The notes beneath the pieces are model-generated. The model searched no databases and was not told where the DNA came from. It saw only the letters and a list, made by a program, of their open reading frames with translations. A DNA stretch of 7,141 bases from a bacterium (GTDB lineage: Bacteria > UBA9089 > CG2-30-40-21), in contig JAHIZN010000299.1 in NCBI GenBank assembly GCA_018814245.1, positions 1 through 7,141 of the forward strand, written 5' to 3'. This document shows positions 6,001 through 7,141 of the stretch, one piece after another; the stretch's first letter is position 1; each line of letters starts with the position of its first letter. A program made the translations under genes and the position numbers.

Positions 6001-6669
6001 ACCCCAGAGTATACTATTGATTACTGTTGGCGAGGAGGATTCACAAGAAATTCCGCCGCCGAAGTACCTAGACAAGTTATTACTGATGGTGCAGTTGATA
6101 ATCGTCGGCGAGGAGCCGAAGCAAGAAATCCCACCGCCGCTGTTATTAGACGAGTTGCCACTGATGATGCAGTTAATAATCGTTGGTGAGGAGTAGAAGC
6201 AATAAATCCCGCCACCGCCGAAGTTAGAAAAGTTGTTACTAATGGTACAGTTGATAATCGTTGGTGAGGAGAATTTGCAACAAATCCCGCCGCCGTAGTC
6301 AGCTTTTCCATTCCTTATCGTAAAGCCATTTATAATATCGCTGCTATTCTGACCCATGCTATAAAACCCATTTCCTGAATTCTCGCAGTCAATAATACAG
6401 TTTGCCGCTTCATTCGCAGCCCGAACCGTAATATGCTTTCTACTCCATTTCAAATCCTTATTCCCTGTCCCAGTATAAGTCCCATCTGCAACAATTACCG
6501 TCCCTCCATCAGGACACGCATCTATCCCTGCCTGAATAGTGGTATATGTTCCTTCAAAGCCTCCAAAGGCATTATAAACCGTAACCGAACCTTCAGCAGC
6601 CTGTGCGACCTGGCATAAAGACACAAACACCATTCCCAAAATTAATATAAGTCCCCATATTTTTTTCAT
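1..6669 (-). CDS. Giant secreted multidomain surface protein (beta-helix/PEGA/cohesin/dockerin), 3' end outside window
   Basis: One open frame of 2,223 codons runs from the ATG at 6667-6669 to base 1 with no stop; I checked every in-frame codon. The start is supported by an AAGGAGA Shine-Dalgarno 10 bases upstream and by the signal peptide that follows. Domain order (residues): signal peptide 1-24, beta-helix 25-307, PEGA 315-595 (four copies), jelly-roll-like 596-793, beta-helix 794-1067, unnamed domain 1068-1339, Ig-like 1340-1441, PEGA 1452-1518, cohesin 1525-1660, PKD 1662-1750, cohesin 1752-1888, carboxypeptidase-regulatory-like 1889-1973, dockerin 1974-2041, cohesin 2060-2195, then a truncated domain. 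All recognised modules are adhesive or scaffolding types; no catalytic domain is evident. The inferred role is an extracellular or surface-attached scaffold/adhesin, possibly assembling through cohesin-dockerin contacts. The C terminus, where an anchor would be expected, is not in the window. No gene symbol applies. Confidence 0.95.
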   Translation of the reverse strand, partial: MKKIWGLILILGMVFVSLCQVAQAAEGSVTVYNAFGGFEGTYTTIQAGIDACPDGGTVIVADGTYTGTGNKDLKWSRKHITVRAANEAANCIIDCENSGNGFYSMGQNSSDIINGFTIRNGKADYGGGICCKFSSPTIINCTISNNFSNFGGGGIYCFYSSPTIINCIISGNSSNNSGGGISCFGSSPTIINCTISNNLSRYFGGGISCESSSPTVINSILWGDTPNEISLVNNCSLNITYSDIQGSWAGKDNINANPLFVGNGDYHLQPTSSCVDKGSNTSTAISGKDKNGKFRILNGIVDMGAYESTPPVQYGTLSITSTPSGTGIFLDGTDKGTITPAILAGITPGTHTIKLTKPGCHDWSCSVTVTAGATTPVIATLTLITGSISVSSVPTGAGIFLDGTDKGSITPAILAGITLGTHTIKLTMPGCYDWSISATVTAGATTPVIATLTLITGSISVSSVPSGASILLDGATQSAITPAILTSITLGTHTIKLTKPGCYDWSGSVIVTAGAATPIIATMTLITSSISVASTPSGAKIYLDSTDTGSVTTQVFTNISPGAHTIKLALSGYQDWYGMVTVSAGSTAYVYATLTEVGTYGTDMVFTTIRTGIIGDGTSFAYNGIPFEAGGIGKPILSVRHCGDGEFVPIGTINLSGYTVDKIHIIECGAFADNVPNGVVVGQIKVHYADGSSTTLNLIMGVNIAEWSYDRPEGQPYLQHTKISPTYSWWTSCDSNSNYWGHGFHVLIDTEEKPLDYLELILDPRSYTNQQSYGYTAADWFKIDIIAVTLQTVAGSVTVHNASGVFVGTYTTIQAGVNACPTGGTVSVAAGTYTEAVYTNKRIALVGAGSDTTTITASGLGGTNTVTFEGNATNNASMSGFRIIGTTGSNGSGIYCNNGSPAISHNTISGNSGHGIYCSSSSPTITNNIISGNNNGIYCESSSSPTITNNTLSGNVHGICCHCSSPTITNNIISENSSYGIYCNSSSPLINYNDVWGNSGDNYYGCSAGTNDISVNPQFIAGGDFHLQSSSPCINSGTNTAPSIPSTDKDSNPRIANGTVDMGAYEFQGISTHQEGRIYYLSNRYIEIAINHDIGRFTIGAKEGDPDNSNDNNKKLMYAHPYPETSFSTIKIDDSTYIYGDNTGIFTLYPTIQNDSIVSTWKKDDLLITQTLAIVKNVITKREDVVKINYSLFNQSQQTHNVGVRVMLDTMLDDNDGAPINIPGSDYVAYEREFGASNMPQYWQAINGDVGSPTFTAQGTLIGFGATTPNRFVTAYWRGITNTQWDYSVSTEKLVTGDSSVGIWWNPVPILPLTERDVSTLYGIGGGAASSGTFSSYLTSPAFLEIQEGRYAPNPFEMNFIIQNTSNSEAKDVQAEIKLPAGLVLYQGEAAIKDIGTILVGEQKQVTWKIFADGLAWGTLTFVVEVRSSNAGSKSLNRDICIPQPVYIVTPPLSITSSPSGAKIYLDSTDTGSVTTQVFTNISPGTHTIKLTLSGYQDWYGTATVTAGSDTYVYATLTPVSTLTTTLAVFPEIKTAILGDAFTLQINLSDVPDFDSVGVYLSFDSQALEVISLTQGAFPAGGSPIISQFNNDRGTIDYAVGLTSGTAKGTGTVLTILFNPKAQGTTTLNIDFISPRKAEILNGINPIPFNHRNGTIAVRINKPPVAIISGHEHSIMVDDLVTLTGIKSYDPDGSLISYYWRQIAGHQITLANPTTGTITFIPVQAGNYAFELTVTDNMGAYGSAAATVMVTDTLLTISPANIEIGIENNFNLDIVLRKAKEFDSAGVYLSFDPNILEVTGLTQGSFPQDGSVIISQFNNDIGTIDYAVGLTSGTTQGTGTVLTIGFKAKAIMGTTTLNLNFDSPRNTDILKETESLSFTATGGKIIIFPCGSLDGYVLFDIPRQNPHAGIEICIAGTELRAVTTDTGYFLINNIPPMTYPQVFTYAPGASFGYWGSVTITAGTKTTLSTLTLLNADANGDCMVSLKDFGCLKRAFLKTNTGSRWYDSDYHKRDGYVNSDFNGDDAISLKDFGYLKSNFLHTTTLYRSPLFAVSLISDGESAILKAVPEKREVITGAEFDININLLHAPTLDSVGAYLSFDPQALEVISLTQGAFPAGGSPLISQFNNESGTIDYAVGLTSGTTQGTGTVLTIKFKAKGTGTTVLNFDFAPPRDTEILNCTTTVPLSTQIGTITGTPDTIAPTFTVTVSPDPSGIGTLTIIVTP
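85..492 (-). other. Cohesin domain 3 (residues 2060-2195)
   Basis: It contains LDSVGAYLSFDPQALEV, SLTQGAFPAGGSPLIS, QFNNESGTIDYAVGLTSG, TQGTGTVLTIKFKAKG and TTVLNFDFAPPRDTEILN. It is nearest to cohesin 1, with a 34-base perfect match (335-368 against 1943-1976). It is the last complete domain in the window and follows the dockerin after a short linker (2042-2059). Confidence 0.8.
547..750 (-). other. Dockerin domain with two calcium loops (residues 1974-2041)
   Basis: Two F-hand repeats are complete. Loop 1 is D1976-x-N1978-x-D1980-x3-S1984-x2-D1987 and loop 2 is D2019-x-N2021-x-D2023-x3-S2027-x2-D2030, so all five usual calcium ligands are present in each. Both are followed by the same FG-x-LK helix (1988-1992, 2031-2035). 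The position-6 glycine of typical loops is replaced in both (C1981, D2024). The linker between loops is long: first ligand to first ligand is 43 residues, against about 32 in a typical type I dockerin. Dockerins bind cohesins in a calcium-dependent way. This one lies between cohesins 2 and 3 rather than at the chain end. Confidence 0.85.
751..1005 (-). other. Carboxypeptidase-regulatory-like beta-sandwich (residues 1889-1973)
   Basis: The sequence GSLDGYVLFDIPRQNPHAG, then IEICIAGTELRAVT, TDTGYFLINNIPPMTYPQVF and VTITAGTKTTLSTLTLL. 'G-x-V ... H-A-G-I-x-I-x-I-x-G-T ... T-D-x-x-G-Y-F-x-I-x-N-I-P-P-x-x-Y' is the usual carboxypeptidase-regulatory-like/SpaA-type fold. It commonly sits directly before a dockerin, as it does here: LLNADANGD follows at once. 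Confidence 0.75.
1006..1416 (-). other. Cohesin domain 2 (residues 1752-1888)
   Basis: Same layout as cohesin 1: FDSAGVYLSFDPNILEV, GLTQGSFPQDGS, ISQFNNDIGTIDYAVGLTSG, TQGTGTVLTIGFKAKA and TTTLNLNFDSPRNTDIL. It is the most diverged of the three, with ILEVTGLTQGSFPQDG where the others have ALEVISLTQGAFPAGG and a two-residue longer strand connection (KAIMG). The difference lies on the face where cohesins could differ in specificity, though I cannot say so from sequence alone. Confidence 0.8.
1420..1686 (-). other. PKD-family domain, K319L-like (residues 1662-1750)
   Basis: The sequence contains PPVAIISG, VTLTGIKSYDPDGSLISYYW, RQIAGHQITL, then a strand TGTITFIPV and the closing QAGNYAFELTVTDNMGAYGS. 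SYDPDGS-x-x-x-Y-x-W followed by Q-x-x-G and the F-x-L-T-V-T-D-N-x-G strand is the K319L-like form of the PKD fold, which replaces the WDFGDG of the classic form with WRQIAG. These domains serve as extracellular spacers. It separates cohesin 1 from cohesin 2. Confidence 0.8.
1690..2097 (-). other. Cohesin domain 1 (residues 1525-1660)
   Basis: About 136 residues with the cohesin pattern: an opening strand, then FDSVGVYLSFDSQALEV, SLTQGAFPAGGSP, ISQFNNDRGTIDYAVGLTSG, GTGTVLTILF, TTTLNIDF and a closing strand. The V-x-x-x-Y-L-x-F-D-x-x-x-L-x-V strand and the later IDYAVGLTSG plus GTGTVLTI strands mark the family. Cohesins are beta-sandwich domains that bind dockerins. Bases 1943-1976 are identical to 335-368 in cohesin 3. 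Confidence 0.8.
2116..2316 (-). other. PEGA domain 5 (residues 1452-1518)
   Basis: An isolated PEGA copy with SSPSGAKIYLDSTDTGSV, SPGTHTIKLTLSGYQDWYG and VTAGSDTYVYATL. It is almost the same protein as PEGA 4, about 930 residues upstream in the chain, and shares a perfect 69-base DNA match with it (2215-2283 against 4984-5052). The duplication or conversion skipped the intervening 2.7 kb of domains. It directly precedes cohesin 1. Confidence 0.85.
2347..2652 (-). other. Ig-like (CARDB/DUF11-type) domain (residues 1340-1441)
   Basis: The sequence runs SPAFLEIQEGRYAPNPFEMN, then FIIQNTSNSEAKDVQAEIKL, PAGLVLYQGEAA, DIGTILVGEQKQVTWKIFAD and LTFVVEVRSSN. This 'N-x-S/x-A-x-x-V-x-x-x-I-x-L-P-x-G' followed by 'G-x-x-x-x-V-x-W-x-I' pattern is typical of CARDB/DUF11-like seven-strand modules that act as stalks or spacers in secreted proteins. 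Confidence 0.65.
2653..3468 (-). other. Unnamed beta-rich extracellular domain (residues 1068-1339)
   Basis: It begins around GRIYYLSNRYIEIAINHDIG, with the motif GRFTIGAKEGDPDN soon after. In the middle are DVVKINYSLFNQS and VGVRVMLDTMLDDNDGAPI, then YWQAINGDVGSPTFTAQGTL, and near the end WWNPVPILPLTERDVSTLYG and a glycine-rich GIGGGAASSG. I recognise the combination VGVRVMLDTM-x-x-x-NDGAP plus YWQA as recurring in large bacterial surface proteins, but I cannot assign a family name or function. The acidic DTMLDDNDG loop could bind calcium; that is inference. Confidence 0.5.
3469..4290 (-). other. Right-handed parallel beta-helix module 2 (residues 794-1067)
   Basis: It opens with AGSVTVHNASGVFVGTYT and TIQAGVNACPTGGTVSVAAG, nearly the same start as module 1. 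It then has GAGSDTTTITASG, five short coils (893-997), and a cap with NPQFIAGGDFHLQ, SSPCINSG and VDMGAYEF ending at 1067. The matching caps show the two beta-helix modules arose by duplication, while the coil sections have since diverged in number and length. No catalytic residues are recognisable. Confidence 0.85.
3679..3993 (-). repeat. Five beta-helix coil repeats, period about 22 residues (66 nt)
   Basis: Coils begin at residues 893, 915, 936, 958 and 980. Each reads GI(Y/C)C, a serine-rich turn, SP-x-I-x-x-N and a (I/L)SGN-type turn. One cysteine per coil stays in register: C896, C918, C939, C961 and C983. The fourth coil carries extra cysteines (C960, C963). The coils are four to five residues shorter than those of module 1 because they lack the GGG insertion. 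Confidence 0.85.
4291..4884 (-). other. Jelly-roll (galactose-binding-like) domain, tentative (residues 596-793)
   Basis: About 200 residues of beta-rich sequence. Notable parts are IGTINLSGYTVDKIHI, GQIKVHYADGSSTTLNLIMG, an aromatic stretch around SPTYSWWTSCDS, and LDYLELILDPRSYTN ending in ADWFKIDIIAVTL. The pattern of a strand describing a shift in name or value (IKVHYADGS), then an aromatic-rich loop and a final IDIIAVTL strand, resembles carbohydrate-binding jelly-roll domains at the ends of glycan-active or adhesive proteins. This is a fold-level guess from pattern only. It sits between PEGA 4 and the second beta-helix. Confidence 0.45.
4885..5094 (-). other. PEGA domain 4 (residues 526-595)
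   Basis: Fourth tandem copy, with STPSGAKIYLDSTDTGSV and then a PGAHTIKL hairpin and SGYQDWYG turn. It belongs to a different subtype from copies 1-3 (GYQDW, no cysteine) and is much closer to the distant fifth copy at 2116-2316. Bases 4984-5052 match 2215-2283 perfectly (69 nt). Confidence 0.85.
5095..5307 (-). other. PEGA domain 3 (residues 455-525)
   Basis: Third tandem copy, again exactly 213 nt. It keeps VPSGASILLDG, LGTHTIKLTKPGCYDW (C502) and VTAG. It is somewhat more diverged than copies 1 and 2, with a GATQSAIT segment where the others have GTDKG. Confidence 0.85.
5308..5520 (-). other. PEGA domain 2 (residues 384-454)
   Basis: Second tandem copy, 71 residues (213 nt), with the same SISVSSVPTGAGIFLDG opening, LGTHTIKL hairpin and PGCYDW turn (C431). 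It shares a perfect 45-base match with copy 1 (5312-5356 against 5525-5569, offset exactly 213), which points to recent tandem duplication or gene conversion. Confidence 0.85.
5521..5727 (-). other. PEGA domain 1 (residues 315-383)
   Basis: The sequence GTLSITSTPSGTGIFLDG (315-332) is followed by a TPAIL strand, the turn ITPGTHTIKL, then PGCHDW and VTVTAG. This is the classic PEGA layout: a first strand with PSGA-type turn, a small-ligand-like IFLDG strand, and a G-x-H-T-I-K-L hairpin. PEGA domains are about 70-residue beta-sandwich modules common in surface and S-layer-associated proteins. This copy has two nearby cysteines, C360 and C365. Confidence 0.85.
5749..6597 (-). other. Right-handed parallel beta-helix module 1 (residues 25-307)
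   Basis: The module opens with a TIQAGIDAC...DGGTVIVADGTYTG stretch (about residues 44-66), the usual N-terminal start of secreted beta-helix proteins. It continues with four coils of the form GGGI-x-C-x-x-SSPTIINC-x-I (126-223). It ends in a cap that includes NPLFVGNGDYHLQ, SSCVDKG and VDMGAYE, ending at 307. These features match the pectate-lyase-like fold of many bacterial surface proteins. I see no lyase or hydrolase active-site signature, so a structural or adhesive role is more likely. Its N and C caps are clearly paralogous to those of the second beta-helix at 3469-4290. Confidence 0.85.
6001..6294 (-). repeat. Four beta-helix coil repeats, period about 26 residues (78 nt)
   Basis: Coils begin at residues 126, 151, 178 and 204. 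Each carries a glycine run, then I-x-C, then SSPT(I/V)IN. Cysteines recur at exactly 26-residue spacing: C131, C157, C183 and C209, with a second column at C141, C167 and C193 and Ser 219 in the last coil. Such spacing would stack cysteines in register along the helix. At DNA level the units are similar but clearly diverged. Confidence 0.85.
6598..6669 (-). other. Sec signal peptide (residues 1-24)
   Basis: The first residues are MKK, followed by a hydrophobic core rich in Ile, Leu, Val and Phe (about residues 4-17), then a short polar stretch ending in AQA at 22-24. Cleavage by signal peptidase I is predicted between A24 and A25, so the mature protein would begin AEGSV. A cysteine at residue 19 (VSLC) does not fit a lipobox, because Leu rather than Gly, Ala or Ser precedes it. 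The protein should therefore be exported in soluble form or anchored at its C terminus, not lipidated. Confidence 0.9.
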
Positions 6670-6679
6670 AATTCTAATC

Positions 6680-6686
6680 TCTCCTT
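6680..6686 (-). promoter_or_regulatory. Shine-Dalgarno sequence of the giant gene
   Basis: The minus strand reads AAGGAGA here, a near-perfect match to the anti-Shine-Dalgarno end of 16S rRNA, with 10 bases between it and the ATG at 6669. It sets the start at this ATG rather than at the internal Met 13, which lies inside the signal-peptide hydrophobic core. Confidence 0.85.
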
Positions 6687-6726
6687 AAATTTTTGACCTG
6701 TACAATTAGAAACAGGAAATATATAT

Positions 6727-6762
6727 CCGCAGATTTCGCAGATTACCGCAGATTAAAGAATT
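6727..6762 (+). repeat. CGCAGATT(A) array A, three units
   Basis: Three units of CGCAGATT(A/T) at 6728, 6737 and 6747 (the first preceded by C), ending in CAGATTAAAGAATT. The last 14 bases (6749-6762) recur exactly at 7019-7032. It lies about 40 bases upstream of the ribosome binding site of the giant gene, within its likely 5' leader or promoter. Compared with array B on the other strand, it forms the left end of an inverted pair. Confidence 0.8.
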
Positions 6763-6863
6763 TACAAAACAAATTCAACAACTGATACCAAGCCGCATTC
6801 AAGCGCTAACTATGCTTGCTTCGTCGTCAGAGACAGAGGGCAGGCACGAGGAAGGACAGGCAC

Positions 6864-6878
6864 AGGGGTCCTGCCCCT
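6864..6878. repeat. Short GC-rich inverted repeat AGGGG/CCCCT
   Basis: A 5-base stem (6864-6868 and 6874-6878) with a 5-base loop lies in a GC-rich stretch (6838-6880) containing repeated AGGCAC/GGACAGGCAC motifs. Its composition differs sharply from the AT-rich flanks. Such GGGGCAGG... pieces occur as dispersed repeats in many environmental genomes; I cannot test that here. Confidence 0.4.
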
Positions 6879-6946
6879 ACGCATTGAATGTCCCCAACAT
6901 ACACTACTACAGTGCCTTTCAGATTTTTCTTCTCTATCTTTCTGAC

Positions 6947-7024
6947 AATCTGCGTAATCTGCGTAATCTGCGGATAAATCTTAATTACAGAGATAATCCA
7001 CAGATTACACAGATTACACAGATT
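6947..7024. repeat. Inverted repeat of CNCAGATTA arrays B and C, potential hairpin
   Basis: Arms of 31 bases at 6947-6977 and 6994-7024 are inverted copies with a 16-base loop. They differ at four positions, three of which are C/T differences at the same place in each unit (CGCAG against CACAG). In a minus-strand transcript these become G:U pairs, so the stem would be continuous except for one mismatch; in a plus-strand transcript they would be A:C mismatches. No T-run follows on either strand, so it is not a standard intrinsic terminator. It could stabilise or end a transcript, or be a remnant of a mobile repeat. Confidence 0.75.
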
Positions 7025-7052
7025 AAAGAATTATGATAACAGTTCAGCTAAC

Positions 7053-7075
7053 CGCAGAGGCGCAGAGGCGCAGAG
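7053..7075 (+). repeat. CGCAGAGG tandem repeat, nearly three units
   Basis: Units at 7053-7060 and 7061-7068 are perfect, followed by a partial CGCAGAG at 7069-7075 and an A-run. This short repeat type is widespread as dispersed intergenic repeats in environmental bacteria. It carries no visible coding or structural role here. Confidence 0.75.
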
Positions 7076-7088
7076 AAAAACTTGAAAT

Positions 7089-7141
7089 TTATTGTAACTG
7101 CTCAATATTCTGTGGCAATTCCAGAAGATTAAAAGGTAATG
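7089..7141 (-). CDS. Possible C-terminal end of an upstream gene (partial)
   Basis: In one minus-strand frame the window edge reads LPFNLLELPQNIEQLQ followed by a TAA stop at 7089-7091. The mix of Leu, Glu, Gln and Asn looks like the end of a real protein and the repeats start soon after the stop, as often happens downstream of genes. With only 16 full codons the evidence is weak, and chance is a fair alternative. If real, the gene would be co-directional with the giant gene, about 420 bases upstream. Confidence 0.25.
   Translation of the reverse strand, partial: LPFNLLELPQNIEQLQ

Larger units (their letters stand above)
6670..7088. other. Repeat-rich intergenic region upstream of the giant gene
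   Basis: Apart from the ribosome binding site and the repeats listed, I see no gene here. The longest open frame (6812-7036, plus strand) merely translates the repeat arrays into NLRNLRNLR and ITQITQI strings, so I do not call it. No clear promoter pair stands out; the AT run at 6718-6726 could act as a -10 for the minus-strand gene but has no convincing -35. Arrays A and B flank bases 6763-6946 as inverted ends, which suggests a small repeat element. Confidence 0.6.

Noticed and set aside
3469..6597. Pectate lyase or other polysaccharide lyase activity in the beta-helices
   Set aside because: The fold is shared, but no Asp/Arg/Lys active-site signature is seen; the coils are the short SSPTI-type of adhesive proteins.
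6610..6616. Lipobox at VSLC (cysteine 19)
   Set aside because: The residue before the cysteine is Leu, which lipoprotein signal peptidase does not accept, and a good AQA cleavage site follows.
6714..6760. Sigma-70 promoter of the giant gene with -10 at the AT run near 6718-6726
   Set aside because: No convincing -35 lies at 16-18 bases from it; the upstream bases belong to array A. Kept only as a possibility.
6947..7024. Intrinsic terminator at the B/C hairpin
   Set aside because: The stem is long and AT-containing, and no T-run follows it on either strand.
6727..7032. CRISPR array
   Set aside because: The units are 8-10 bases, directly adjacent, with no unique spacers and in changing orientation.
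6812..7036. 74-residue plus-strand open frame over the intergenic region
   Set aside because: It translates the repeat arrays (NLRNLRNLR, ITQITQI), has no ribosome binding site, and overlaps the hairpin.

Overview
The window is almost entirely one giant gene on the minus strand. It starts with an ATG at 6667-6669 and stays open, in one uninterrupted frame of 2,223 codons, to base 1, where it leaves the window. I translated every codon of that frame and found no stop and no frameshift. About 470 bases of repeat-rich, apparently non-coding DNA lie upstream of it (6670-7141). Many short open frames can be drawn on the plus strand and in other minus frames, but they are shadows of this gene.

The protein is secreted and mosaic. 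From N to C terminus it shows: a Sec signal peptide; a right-handed parallel beta-helix with four coils of about 26 residues; four tandem PEGA domains; a jelly-roll-like domain; a second beta-helix with five coils of about 22 residues; a domain of about 270 residues whose pattern I know but cannot name; an Ig-like domain; a fifth PEGA domain; cohesin 1; a PKD (K319L-like) domain; cohesin 2; a carboxypeptidase-regulatory-like beta-sandwich; a dockerin with two intact EF-type calcium loops; cohesin 3; and the start of another domain at the edge. The C-terminal anchor, if there is one, lies outside the window. I see no convincing catalytic module. The likely role is a cell-surface or extracellular adhesin or scaffold.

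The most interesting point is that three cohesins and a dockerin, the two halves of the cellulosome docking pair, sit in the same polypeptide with no recognisable glycoside hydrolase. If they recognise each other, the protein could polymerise, or clasp itself, into a calcium-dependent surface network. If not, it would recruit other dockerin proteins while docking elsewhere itself.

The upstream region holds three short arrays of a CGCAGATTA-type unit in alternating orientation, a GC-rich hairpin segment between the first two, and a CGCAGAGG tandem repeat. It looks like a small non-autonomous repeat element or clustered dispersed repeats. A good Shine-Dalgarno sequence precedes the giant gene. 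The organism is probably an uncultivated environmental bacterium: moderately AT-rich DNA, a standard signal peptide and ribosome binding site, and a cohesin/PEGA/beta-helix surface protein of the kind seen in groundwater and sediment lineages. The sequence does not let me name a phylum.
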